Notes: generated by a model not told the origin, from the letters alone. Counted from the first letter of the stretch, positions 10,555 to 21,244 are shown. The stretch is 64,000 bases of DNA from Dryas octopetala (GCA_963921425.1 OY992837.1:8653896-8717895); one strand, 5' to 3'. Made by a program: numbers and translations.

Positions 10555-12549
10555 TCTTACTCGAATCCGAAGGAGGAGTCTTGCGCTTTGCCAAAACTTT
10601 TGCTTTCTTGGTTTTCACAGGGGGGGCATCCGAAAAATCTTCATCCGTGGTGTCTAAATGAGGGGCTAACGAAATAAAGGTCAGCAGTTTATTTTTTGTC
10701 TAAATACGACGGTATAAGTTGAACATAAAGAAATGGGGCAAACCTTGGGGCCGAGTTTTGCGGCTCACTTGGCCACGAGGAGGTACGGCAACAAAAGAAT
10801 CTTCTGGCTCTGACTCGCTAGTTTCTTCATACTCTTGGGTATCAGCCTCGCCATCTACAAAGGGGATCGAACATAAACGGTGAGTATAGATATAAATGGT
10901 CAAGTATCAAAGGAGTCAAGTAAAATGAAATGATGAATACCAGAGGGTTGGCCCACGACCACTTTTTGGGCTAACTTGGATTTGGCCATCTTTACACAGT
11001 TGGCCGACATGGGACAACCATCAAATAAAGATGTGGCCCGCTCAACGTCTGGCACAAGGAACCAAGAACGAACAAACGTTTCCCACCATGCCACAAAGTG
11101 GGGTGTGGCCGAGAAATCTACTGCCAATGGGGGAGCTTTAAACCCGGCCAATAATTCCCTGTTTAGTGTATCGAGGGTCTTGCATTTCTCTACTTCTTTG
11201 AACTCACTCCTACTTGAGTCACACTTGTTGCGAGAAGGCATATAAGGAGCAGGGATGGTTTGGGTAAAACCAAATTGGCGGCTAACGGCCGACGTCCAAT
11301 ACAGCTCACAACCACAAGAGTGGACAGACTTTAGGCTAACAATGAACCCATAAGCCAAGTCCCGGGTGACAAGAATGCTACCCCATAAGCTTTTGTAATC
11401 ATCCCACGAGTCTTTCGGGGCAGCCGGACTAGGTGGATCCAACAACTCCAAGAAGCGAGGATGCCGGCGTCGAAGACAAACGACAAATTCATCAGGGGAA
11501 CGGCCCTCCAAGTTGTAAAATATGGAAAAGTAGTCCTCAACCTTTAGGCCAAGAATGGGGAGAGTAAGAAGTCCTTCACCTAAAACTTTGTGGGAAGGAT
11601 GAACCACATCAAGAGGACCCGTTTGAGGAAAATAAACTTGGAGCCATAATTGAAAAAGCCATATTGGCCCCGAAGTTCGATGATCCATGGGCTCGTTGTT
11701 GGCTATCTTCCAAAGACCGCGGTAGAGGTGGGAAAGCACAATAGGGCCAAGAGCTACGGGAATGCCGGTGGCCAACAATTCGGCCAAAGATTGGGACTCC
11801 GTGGTCATCATACCGCTACCCGTGCAAAAGATATATTTGCACAACCAAACTTGCAAAAATGCAACATGTTCCTTGGTAGAGATGGTCTTGGAAGCTTTGA
11901 CATTGGTCTTTACAAATGTCACATAATTCCTAGCTTTTTTACTTGAGTAGTCGAGTTTTTCTTTGTTTTTGGGGAGTGTTGCCGCGCTAATATTTGCACC
12001 GTATGGCCGAAAACCCGCAATAGCAGCCAAGTCCAAGAGGGTGGGTGTCATCATCCCAAACCGTAATCTCAAAGTGTTGGTGGAGGTGGACCAAAAACAT
12101 AGGGCGGCCGAAATTAGTGCCCGATCACACTCAAAACGGCCATGGTAGCAAAGCTTCAATGCATCATATATCCCACTTTGAATCCATAGTGGCTTGCAAG
12201 TCTTCTCTAGTCTCTTAAACCAACGATTCCAATCCATGTCCGGAACCCCATTTGTTTCCTTCGGCTTCATAGGCGATGGCCAACATTTAAATGGCCTAGT
12301 TGCTTCCCACCCTTGCCAATCAAGAGATTCATGGCAAAAAATAGGAAGGTCTTCTTCCGGAGATGGCATGACCTTGGCAACAATGTTAGGAATAGAGCCA
12401 TGAAAATGAGGGCCGAGGGTGAAAGTCATGACCTCGGGTGCGGCGTCGGGGTCGATAGGATCATAAGGCTCATTTGAGTAAGCATTAACATCCTTCTTGA
12501 GAGCTTCATGAAGTTTCTTATGATATGCTTTGATAGCCTTTACATCCAT
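8270..12549 (-). CDS. Antisense plant-mobile-domain (PMD) gene, 11 coding exons, 1120 aa
   Basis: Reading the minus strand, I find eleven exons joined by GT-AG introns in one open frame: 12549-10941, 10854-10744, 10653-10561, 10472-10362, 10291-10188, 9988-9857, 9790-9632, 9536-9372, 9293-9186, 9113-8988 and 8914-8270. They total 3363 bp, or 1120 residues plus stop. Exon 1 carries a plant mobile domain (aminotransferase-like PMD, PF10536) with the stretches FWSTSTNTLRLRFG, LLDLAAIAGFRP and LLATGIPVALGPIVLSHL. Exons 2-5 encode short acidic-then-basic segments with Pro pairs. Exons 6-10 are Ser/Thr/Pro rich and probably disordered. Exon 11 is Ala/Glu/Lys/Gln rich and coiled-coil-like. PMD proteins include MAIN/MAIL nuclear silencing factors, and the domain is known from transposons. 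The gene lies antisense between integrase and 3' LTR, so its introns cannot be removed from the sense genomic RNA. Its function in the element is unknown. Confidence 0.82.
10063..10165. repeat. Short tandem array of GGCCAAyrTTGGCC palindromes in an antisense intron
   Basis: Four imperfect units of about 28 bp each begin with a GGCCAAcATTGGCC-like palindrome and lie within the intron between antisense exons 5 and 6. The core resembles the TTGGCCAT unit of the LTR minisatellite. Confidence 0.75.
10511..10551. repeat. Poly(A) tract of about 41 bases in an antisense intron
   Basis: An uninterrupted A run on the plus strand is a T run in the 88-bp intron between antisense exons 3 and 4. Shorter runs lie in two other antisense introns (near 9580-9599 and 10030-10050). 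Confidence 0.85.
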
Positions 12550-13036
12550 GGTGCGCTTGAAGACAAGAAAAACCCAAAAATAAGGAACTTGATGTCACTT
12601 GAGCAAAACGACAAACACGTGGCGCGCACACCTTCAAGTACCTAGAACAAGCCAATCATGGCATCCTATAAACCCAAATCCACAAAGAGTGCATCAATTT
12701 AAGTCACAAAATCAAGTTCAAGACCAATTTCAAGTAAGCATTTATTAGAGATTAAAGGAAAATTGAAGAATTTTGACAATTCAAGAGGAGGAAATAGCTT
12801 GAGTTGGGTAAAGTGATGTACCTTGCATTGGTTGGGGGGAAAAGATTTCTTGCAAGAATGTTGCAGCAATTTGGTTAGGAAGCCATGGATTTGTAGTACC
12901 CATGAATTTGTAGGGCCATGGTGAGAAAGATAAAATAAAATAAAAGAAGATGGGAGGTGGTACTGCTGCAGCTATCGGGTCTTGAAGCAAAAAGGCAAGG
13001 TTGGTTGGTTTCTCTTAGTTTTAGGCGTGAATATAT
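12550..13036. promoter_or_regulatory. Probable promoter and 5' region of the antisense gene
   Basis: This stretch lies between the ATG of the antisense PMD gene and the sense-strand RING-H2 fragment, so the two are head to head. It has a CACGTG box near 12616. No clear TATA box or further coding sequence was recognised, and promoter activity is inferred only from position. Confidence 0.35.
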
Positions 13037-13324
13037 GTGGTCTTCATGTATACAAGTGACCAAACAAATAATGATCAGAGTGGGTGTGCAATTTGCCTGG
13101 ACGATTTTGAGGGTAGTAACGTGTGTAGGATGCTTGACAACTGTAAGCATACGTATCACAAAGAATGCAATGATCGTTGGCTAACCAAGGATGACCATTG
13201 TCCGCTTTGTCGTGGTCTTGTTTTGGGTCTGCCTATCACACTTCAGAATCCAATCTTGCTTTGTAGTGGTCTTGCTTTAGGCGTGAATATATATATATAT
13301 ATATGTATATGTATGCTTATGTAA
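13037..13324 (+). pseudogene. RING-H2 zinc-finger fragment inside the retrotransposon
   Basis: The frame contains a full RING-H2 cross-brace: CAIC, then CKHTYH, a KEC, and a closing CPLC, all within about 45 residues, as in ATL-type plant E3 ubiquitin ligases. The first ATG is at 13046. There is no N-terminal membrane segment or GLD motif in frame, and the frame runs into a TA microsatellite after the RING. It is on the sense strand, between the antisense gene and the 3' LTR. It is best read as a captured and truncated host gene fragment. A small RING-only protein is possible but unsupported by a promoter. Confidence 0.6.
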
Positions 13325-13960
13325 AGAGAAGCAATGAAGTCTTGTGGCTGACATGGGTGCAAGGAATGTTTAAACATTGGCCAATAAAAAATGGCCTTGC
13401 AGCAAAAATATCTCTTTTGAGTTGATGTTTCTTAAGCCAAGTAAATAAGTACATCTACAGCATGACAAATTGTTTTGGTTTCTTAAGATGCCTTGTTTGT
13501 TATTTCGCTATCTAGATATCAACGTCAACCATCATCAATTTTCCTTCTTAGCTAAGGAATGAATGAACTACCAAGAAGACAAAATAGTGGCTTAGTTACA
13601 GATTATATATATATATATATATGTATTTTGTTATACATATATAGTAACTATAGTTGGATATACATACATTAATATATATTACCCTTTATATATTAATATG
13701 GATATGTGTATTAGCCAACTCTTGGCTATTATGTGAGGCTATGCTCCTCCAAATTTTTTGGCCAAAAAATAAAATATGGGCCAAAGTTGCCCACAATTCT
13801 TATAGGCCAATACAAAAAAAAAAAAAAAAAAAAAAAAAGGGGCAAAGAATGCCACATTTTTTTTTTTCTATAGGCCAATTAAATGATAATGGCCATTCTC
13901 GGCGTGCAAGAGAAAGAAAAACTAAAACTTTATAGTCTCAAATTGCTTAGACTATAAAGC
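13325..13960. other. AT-rich non-coding stretch before the 3' LTR
   Basis: The stretch has TA runs (about 13605-13625), an A run (about 13814-13838) and a nearby T run flanked by similar tataggccaat sequences. No gene is seen. Confidence 0.6.
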
Positions 13961-13972
13961 TTGGGGGGCAAA
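13961..13972 (+). other. Polypurine tract
   Basis: ttggggggcaaa directly precedes the TG that opens the 3' LTR, as expected for the plus-strand primer. Confidence 0.8.
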
Positions 13973-14002
13973 TGTTTGTACCCAAAAATGACACTTGGGT
14001 TA

Positions 14003-14645
14003 TTATTGGCTATTTCTCATATTGGCCATTTTTCATATTGGCCATTTCTCACATTGGCCATTTTTCATATTGGCCATTTCTCACATTGGCCATTTTTTAT
14101 TATTGGCCATTTCTCACATTGGCCATTTTTCATATTGGCCATTTCTCACATTGGCCATTTTTCATATTGGCCATTTCTCACATTGGCCATTTTTCATATT
14201 GGCCATTTCTCACATTGGCCATTTTTCATATTGACCATTTCTCACATTGGCCATTTTTCATATTGGCCATTTCTCATATTGGCCATTTCTCACATTGGCC
14301 ATTTTTCATATTGGCCATTTCTCACATTGGCCATTTTTCATATTGGCCATTTCTCACATTGGCCATTTTTCATATTGGCCATTTCTCACATTGGCCATTT
14401 TTCACATTGGCCATTTCTCATATTGGCCATTTCTCACATTGGCCATTTTTTCATATTGGCCATTTCTCACATTGGCCATTTCTCATATTGGCCATTTTTT
14501 CATATTGGCCATTTCTCACATTGGCCATTTCTCATATTGGCCATTTCTCACATTGGCCATTTCTCATATTGGCCATTTTTTCATATTGGCCATTTCTCAC
14601 ATTGGCCATTTCTCATATTGGCCATTTCTCATATTGGCCATTTTC
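14003..14645 (+). repeat. LTR minisatellite of about 16-bp TTGGCCAT units
   Basis: About 40 units of attggccatttctcac and attggccatttttcat alternate, giving a 32-bp higher-order period over much of the array. A few units are 17-18 bp long. Because 16 is not a multiple of three, all three forward frames stay open and repeat the same peptide pattern; these are not genes. Confidence 0.97.
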
Positions 14646-15168
14646 GTGTAGTGGCTAAGAATATTTTCTTGGCCCATATACTCTTATTTGGTGGCTAACT
14701 TACTTTGGGGCCAATGGGTGTTTTAACCCACTCCTCTTTAAATTGTGGTTTAAGGGTCAATAATTGTTTAAGACTACTAGCCAATAGGGCCCACGACCCA
14801 AAAGAAATTTTTAAGGCCAGTAATGAGACTATAAAATAGATGAACCCGTCTCAATAAAGGGGCCGGTAGAGATTTCCACGGCCCATTCGCATAATCAACT
14901 CTGAAAAATAAGTCCAAAATTGCTAGGAAGCCAAATCAAGCAATGAGTCCAACTTTGGAAATAATTCGGAAAGTTTTAAGTCACCTAGATGGACAAGGAC
15001 TCAATACGATCAAGTAAAGGAATCCTACTATGGAAAGAATTTCAATCCTCATCAATAACAAAACTTGGCCGCCAAGAAGAAATCTCAGAAGTTCGAGTCC
15101 TACTAGGAGAAGGAAGATGATTTCGGGCCAGGAAATGGCCCATTATCTAGGGTTGTATCCTAGCACCC

Positions 15169-15178
15169 TTATAAATAG
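15169..15178 (+). promoter_or_regulatory. TATA box of the LTR promoter
   Basis: ttataaatag lies in the 3' LTR about 700 bp before its end, followed by a purine-rich stretch that could hold the transcription start. The 5' LTR copy that would drive the element is outside the window. Confidence 0.6.
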
Positions 15179-15954
15179 AGGCATTCGAGAGAAGAGAAAG
15201 AGACATTCAGCATCCAATACACCCAGATACTCAAATCTCAAGAATCTCTCAAAGTTCTTTTGCTTTTAATTTCTTTTTAGTTGCTACCGTTCGAGGTGCT
15301 TTTAGGCTTCTCATAACTTTAGTCTCAAGATCATTAGGTTTGTAGCTCTGCCATTGCCTTCACAAGGATTGTGGTATCGATTTATTTTATGCACTTTAAG
15401 TTCATGCAATTGGATCGTTTTTATTTTAATTCTTGTTCAAATTCTTTACTCAATACATAAATGTTTATTTTGTTTATTGTTCTTTTTAATATTGAAGTTG
15501 ATTTAGTTGGCAATAATAGCGTTGAGTTTCAGTATAATTTTATCGTCCATAGTTTCTTTTATCTTTTTGGCCAATTTCATCATTGTATTCACGAATTCAA
15601 CAACACTGTTCTAAGGAGGCCGAGACGCGACTCGGACTCTGATTCCGACTAAAAGCCTTGTCCCCGAGGCTAGAAAAGAATCTAGGCCAAGAGTGGTTCC
15701 TAGCTTGGCCGCACAATCGTTAGATTGGATTTCAGATTTAGGCGCAAAACCTCAACATTACCATCCCAATTTCTATTGTGGCCTAATTTGAGGCCCAATA
15801 GTGGCACGCCCCGCACACTCACATCCAAACGGACCAAAAATCACTTTTGGCCAACCTTGGCTAAAAAACTAGTGAACAGATACCATGTATATCGGAAAGA
15901 AAATGAGTTAAATAATATTATACAGGTAAATATATTAGAGTTACCTTATATATC

Positions 15955-17026
15955 GAGTGCTGTTATTTGCATACTTTTTTTTTTTCTTTTTGCACACCCC
16001 TTATCACTTAATTAGTGATTTTACAAATTTATCCTATTATGAAAAGACCTTAAAATCCTCCCCAACACACCCCATCTTATCTCCTTTCTTTCTTCCCTCC
16101 CAATTAATTAACTGTGCCTTGCCCAACACATTAACAATCCTTATTTCAGTCTCTGTCTGCGACTACCCCAGCCCAGTCCCGTCTCGTCGGAGACTACCCC
16201 CAGCGACCACCCTTTCTGGCTCTCTCTCTCTCTCTCTCTCCCTTTCTCTCTGGCTTCTCTCCCCTTATGCTTGCAGCACCACTGCGTGTAGCAGTTAGCA
16301 CCTTCCTCCACAGTACCTTCCAGCCACCGCACCTTCCAACCACAACACCTTCCAGCTAACGCGTGCAGCACTGTCGAAGCCACTCGCGCGCAGCACCGTC
16401 GAAGCCACCTGCGTGGCCTTTTGCTCGCACCAACCCAGCCACACCACCCTGCCCCGCCTCTCTCTCTCTCTCTCTCTCTCTCTCCTTCCGTCTCTCCTCT
16501 CGCCCAAGCAAACAACCAAAAACAAAAAAAACAAAAAAAAATTTGTAACCGGTTCAGAAGTATAGTGCCGAATATCAAGAAAACCATTCGGAAATACAAT
16601 GACGAACACTTTCAGTCATGTTCGGCTGGTGACTGCCGAATGAAAAGAAAAATTTCAGAAGTGCAGTGTCGAACGACCTGCAACGTTAACAATCCCCCAC
16701 CCGAAAATTAAATCTTAAATTCTAAAAAATCCACACTGCAAATGGTCTAAAACATACAAAAAATGTGTTAGGATGAATGTTGGGGGTGAACCAAAGGACT
16801 TTTAATTTTTGGTGTTGCGGGGAGAGAGGAGAGAGAGAGAGGGGCTGGGTGTGTGTGTGTGTTTTTTTTTGTTTGAATAGATGAGGTGTGTTGAATAAAA
16901 TAGGGGTATTAGGGTAATTGGAGGGGTGTGTTAAAAGAGAAATTTTAAATTTTAAAAGAGAATAGAGGTGTGTAAGAGAAAAATGTGTGCAAAAAGAAAA
17001 AAAAAAGTGTGCAAATAGCAACACTC
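15955..17026. mobile_element. Non-autonomous TIR DNA element, about 1.07 kb
   Basis: The left end gagtgctgttatttgcatac followed by a T run and ctttttgcacac is matched in inverted orientation by the right end. The inverted repeats extend about 45 bp with few mismatches. The interior has two CT microsatellites (near 16218-16242 and 16458-16484), a GC-richer central part and no transposase. The flanks are TA-rich, so the target duplication could not be fixed and the superfamily is unresolved. Confidence 0.65.
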
Positions 17027-17059
17027 TATATATATAGAACATGTTTGGTGTCTAGGATT

Positions 17060-17455
17060 AGATTAGATAGACTATATCCACTCACTAGATTCAAAGTATA
17101 TTGAGGACTTGGGGTAGGCAGTTGGCCAAGCAGTTGTGCTGCTTCCACCTCACCGGGTTTCGATCCCCCCTCCCCTCTAGCCTCTTTCTTTGGCCTTCAT
17201 TTGTAACAAAAAAAAAAGTATATTGAAGGAAGAAATAAAGATTAACTTCTAATTTTTGTCCAAATTGAATGAATAAGATGTATTAGTCATAACAAAAATG
17301 TATTTATTTGAATTCCTAGAAAAATGGTGGGATATCAATCTCGTAAGACTAATTCATATATATATTCTTCTTTCAACTTGAATAAATTTGATTAATTAAC
17401 CTCTGTTTCTTCCTTAATATATTTTAAATCTAGTGAGTGAACTTATCCAATTCAA
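17060..17455. mobile_element. MITE with about 110-bp imperfect inverted arms, interrupted by a SINE
   Basis: The left arm has cactcactagattcaaagta and, after removal of the SINE, ggaagaaataaagattaa. The right arm (about 17345-17455) contains the inverted counterpart with scattered mismatches. The central loop is about 70 bp. The exact ends are uncertain. Confidence 0.55.
17105..17214 (+). mobile_element. tRNA-derived SINE with 12-bp target duplication
   Basis: The unit has a box A-like ggccaagcagttg, a box B-like gggtttcgatcccc and a terminal A run. It is flanked by a perfect direct repeat aaagtatattga at 17093-17104 and 17215-17226. It sits in the left arm of the surrounding MITE. Confidence 0.8.
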
Positions 17456-17656
17456 TTTTGAACATAAAGGAATACGTATGTAGGTAGCAGAGTAGTATGA
17501 GAATGGACTGTCCCAACCGAATTGTAAAGGGTACTATTATAACTCTTGAGCAAGTACAAGAGCTAGCTAACCGGCCGAAACTATGACAATAATAATAATA
17601 ATAATATTAATTGTCGAAGCTAAAAAGAAAGGATAGGATATTAGGATGGGACAAAC

Positions 17657-18468
17657 TAGGGGTATGTTGGTTCGAAAAACCAAACTACAAAGACATAATC
17701 GTAACCAAACTAATATTTTCGAAATGGTCAATTTGAGAACCAAAACCAAATCAAACCTAGCCCAAGCCGACTACTTTGGTTAACCGAGAATATTAGTTCG
17801 GTTGGTTCGGTTATCCAAAAACCGGTAACAACTGATATACTCTAAACACCATACCCTATACCCTATACCCTATACCTTATAGCATATACTCATATACCAT
17901 ATACTAGTATACTCTACACCAATTACCTATACTATTATACTCTATACCCTAAACCATAGACCATTAACTATAATTGTTTTAGTATATATATATACACCCT
18001 AGTAGTATAATATATACAAATTATAAATTATAGACTAATCCTATAAAGTATAAACTATACTATAAACATATACAAACATATATAAACATATACTATATAC
18101 CTATAAAATTTACTATAAACTATAATAAACATATATAAATTATAATAGGTATAAACTATATAAAGTTATTTTCTATATAGTAGTATAAACTATACTAAAT
18201 AAACTATAATAAACATATATAAACTATAATAGGAAATTTGGTTTACTCAATAATAGATATTAAAATCATATATAAAAATGAATATATATTATAAGTGGTT
18301 GTTCGGTTTGGTTAAAACAAAAATTTTAATATTTAAAATCAAAACCAAATCGCTTATCATTGGTTTGGCTTGGTTTGTTATCCAAAAATAAAAAATAATC
18401 AGACCAAACCAATCTGATCGATTTGGTTCGGTTCAAAACTCAATTTTTCGATATTTTTACACACCCCT
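17657..18468. mobile_element. Non-autonomous hAT-like element (812 bp)
   Basis: An 8-bp direct repeat ggacaaac at 17649-17656 and 18469-18476 flanks it, and its ends are short inverted repeats (taggggtatgt and the complement of acacacccct). The internal sequence is very AT-rich with ggttcggtt-type inner repeats near both ends. No transposase is present. Confidence 0.72.
17850..17882. repeat. Short TACCCTA tandem run inside the hAT-like element
   Basis: About four 7-base units of taccctata-type sequence, followed by degenerate copies. Confidence 0.7.
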
Positions 18469-18476
18469 GGACAAAC

Positions 18477-20040
18477 ATTGGACCACCGATCACCTCCATT
18501 GTTCCAGACTTCCAGTACAATAACAGTTACAAATTGATGATACCATTACTACCCCAACCACACCCTCTATCCGCCGAAATTGAATAAAAGCCTGAGGGCA
18601 AATTCGTCAAAGCCAAAAACTTAGCTCTCTCGTAAGATTCTATTGCATGTGATATATCCATCCTTGCAGCTTTTGTATCACATAAACAGTATTGGATTGT
18701 TGGTTTAAATCCATCTCTAATCTCCAATTAATTAATTAATTAATTCAACCAAGATCACTCATTAATTACGTTACCAACAAATATCCTTTCTTTCAATCAT
18801 TATTGTATTGCAATTTTGGAAACATTCTAAATTTAAGGTTATCACCAATTAAGCGTTAAAAGTAGCTGATTCAAAAAAATTGGCTCGATGGCAAAGAGTG
18901 AGTATGAGATGGTTAGCTAATTTGATATACCTTATCGATCAACACATGCATATTATCTAAGGTTTAAATTTGTAGGGTCTAAAATTGTGATTGTCTATTA
19001 TGATATATATTGGAATTCTAGTTTCAGAAGGTCTAAATTTGAAATCTTCACTCTCCATGCACCTCTAACTATCACATATCATGTTGCTAAATTGTAGAAC
19101 GAGGAGTTGCACTTATACTATATATATATATATATATCACAATACTAACTCGATCATTAGCCTCCTTACATGAAAATAGGACTAAGTACTCAAATTAGTG
19201 TTAACTTGATATATATTATTGACTTGTTATTATCTTAATAACTTGAAGTTTTTCGTACACTCAAACGTTTCATATTCAAATGCTTACCAATATAACATAC
19301 TCTAAATTAGCTAGCTAATAGATATAATTTGCAAGTTATTGCAAATATTCCTACTTTACCCTACAAAAGTTGGTAGTACTTGAGAAAAAAATGGATAGGG
19401 AGAGTTTTATTTATTATCCAAAAGACAAGTGTCAAAATTAATTATGGAAAATGAGAGTGCAAATTACTAAATTATACATGATCCATATATCACAAGTGTG
19501 AGTTGTGTTCGTTTTTAGGGTTGCTTGACGTTCTTATACATAGTCTCAATTTAACCATAAAATACACATCCAAATTAATAGAAAACTTATTTTTCATATT
19601 TTTCATAAGCAGATGATAATAAAATACGTGAGATATTGTCTGAAAACGAGAAATATTTGACATACAAGCCAGCATTTATCACTTTAATTATAATAAGGTG
19701 ACATTTTCATTTCCTTCACCGGAGCAGCACACGTGTTGGTGCTTGAAACCCAAACCCGCCTAAGCAAGCCACATGGCCAACAGGTGTCAAAAGCTCAGAC
19801 CACGGTACTCGTTTAGGACTAGGGCTTCAATTTTAATACAAAGAAAACTGTTACCACCACCAGCTTGATGGGATTGACTTGCATTGTAAGTACGCGGTAC
19901 GCCACAGTGGGCCCACCGGAAACACATAGAGGTGTGCTCAGAAATTTTGCTGGGGCTCTCCTTAGGACACCCCCACCCTCCAGAATAAGGATATAGAGCC
20001 TCTGCCCTGCCCCTTAAAAAAGTTGGTGCTCCTAGATGTT
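18477..20040. other. Intergenic, AT-rich
   Basis: No gene is recognised. It contains an AT microsatellite (about 19115-19137) and, towards its end, an ABRE/G-box upstream of the bZIP gene. A short GC-richer segment at 19740-20040 may be part of that gene's promoter. Confidence 0.6.
19729..19736 (+). promoter_or_regulatory. ABRE/G-box upstream of the ABI5-like gene
   Basis: acacgtgt is a perfect ABRE-type G-box about 1.5 kb before the ATG. A second CACGTG occurs at 20781-20786. ABF/ABI5 factors bind such boxes, so ABA responsiveness or self-regulation is plausible but inferred. Confidence 0.4.
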
Positions 20041-21244
20041 CCAAAAGCTAGCTTGAAAGAAGCATTGAAGCAGTACTAGCTACTTAGCTAGTAGCTACTA
20101 CTTCATTACCAGTGGTTTGATGTGGGCTTGGAATTAGTCCTTCTAGATCTGTCCAAGACTAAAAACAGTACTACGTACTGTCCTCAAGTATTGGGTGCTT
20201 ATTTTCTGCCATTTTCAGCTCAAATTTCATTCATCCGTCTCAGGTATTTATATTTCTTTCATGGGTAGCTAGTAATTCTCTTCTGCAATTGCAGTATGTT
20301 TTTGAAAACCAATATGATCTGTTTTAGCTTCTTCTTTCTGGGTTTTCACTGTTTGTAATTGTATGTATGAATGATTCATTTATATTTCATTACGCAGCTA
20401 GAACATGATTTTATGTGCTGGTTTTCTGAGATCTGAGAGCTAGCTTCTTGATTTGGGTTTGATTTGATTGCAATTTTCATGCAATTAAGCTGCTTGATGA
20501 ATGAATTAATTAATGTTAACTTTGAGGCTTTTTCTGCTCTTCTCTGGTGACTTTTTTGTTGGTGGTGTTTAATAATTGATCAGAGAGAAAATTTGACCAC
20601 TGAATAAGTGAATAGGAAGCAAAAGCAATACTAAAACTGGAAAGATTCTCTTGGCTTTTGCCACGCCCACATTCTATTACTGTTTCCTTTTTTGGAAACA
20701 TATAATTAATTGCAATCCAGACCAAAAACAATTGCAATAAATCTTGTCATTATTTCCCACAATATATGGACCACTACAAACACGTGAATTAATTTCTCCA
20801 ATTGTCCAGTTAACTTGTGCTTAATTTTTTTTTCTTAAAAATGATTTTCTTCGCAAAGATAAAAATGATTTTCTCTTAATTGAAGGAGCCAATTGGGTTT
20901 ATTTCCTTTTAATTTGATAAATTGGGGTTGATCTCTTTCTTTCGCTTATAGATAATTCTTTAATTGTTATGCAGATATGTTTGCAGAAAATTGACAAACA
21001 TATCAGTGTGAACAAAGAGTGAAGCAATCTGACGATCGATCGGCAGAAATTGGAGGAGTTGGATATGGTGGTGTGTCCATTAATGCCACAATTCATCTCT
21101 CGCTTGAAGAACAATGTCTCAATTGTTTGCAACACCAACAACAACCAGTAGTACTGCGTAGACTATTAATTCCACCTTGAGCTCCATCTCTTAGAATTCA
21201 ATTACAAAACCCAAATAATCAAAGTCAATATTCAGAACAATATT
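20041..21244 (+). promoter_or_regulatory. Promoter and 5' leader of the ABI5-like gene
   Basis: No other gene lies here. A possible 5'-UTR intron runs from the donor after gtctcag near 20243 to an acceptor ttatgcag near 20974. The leader after it holds a short upstream ATG reading frame at about 21065. These are inferences from splice-like sequences only. Confidence 0.35.

Larger units (their letters stand above)
1..15878 (+). mobile_element. Ty3/gypsy LTR retrotransposon, Tat lineage, with antisense cargo gene (5' end outside window)
   Basis: Bases 1-144 are identical to 15735-15878, so they are the 3' end of the 5' LTR and the 3' LTR respectively. Between them, in order, lie a primer-binding-site candidate, gag-protease, RT-RNase H-RNase H-integrase, about 6 kb of extra DNA, a purine tract and the 1906-bp 3' LTR. 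The second, archaeal-type RNase H between the RT-linked RNase H and the integrase is the known hallmark of the Tat lineage (Tat, Retand, Ogre). There is no ORF upstream of gag, unlike classical Ogre. The base after the element starts gatac, which would be the 3' copy of a 5-bp target duplication; the 5' copy is outside the window. Identical LTR ends over the 144 comparable bases suggest a recent insertion. Confidence 0.93.
13973..15878 (+). repeat. 3' LTR of the Tat-type element (1906 bp)
   Basis: It starts TGTTTG after the polypurine tract and ends GAACA at the same base as the 5' copy. It contains a minisatellite (14003-14645), a promoter-like TATA box (15169) and the transcript-end region. 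It codes for nothing recognisable. Confidence 0.92.

Noticed and set aside
13961..14698. Overlapping long ORFs in all three forward frames
   Set aside because: They are products of a 16-bp repeat without stops in any frame; the same peptide period appears in each, so this is a minisatellite, not coding DNA.
16141..16609. Arg/Glu-rich and Ser/Leu-rich ORFs
   Set aside because: They come from CT/GA microsatellites inside the TIR element.
17105..17214. Genuine tRNA gene
   Set aside because: Only box A- and B-like sequences are present; no cloverleaf or acceptor stem, and it ends in an A run with a target duplication, so it is a SINE.
17850..17960. Telomere-like repeats
   Set aside because: The unit is CCCTATA with drift, not the plant CCCTAAA, and it lies inside a hAT-like element.
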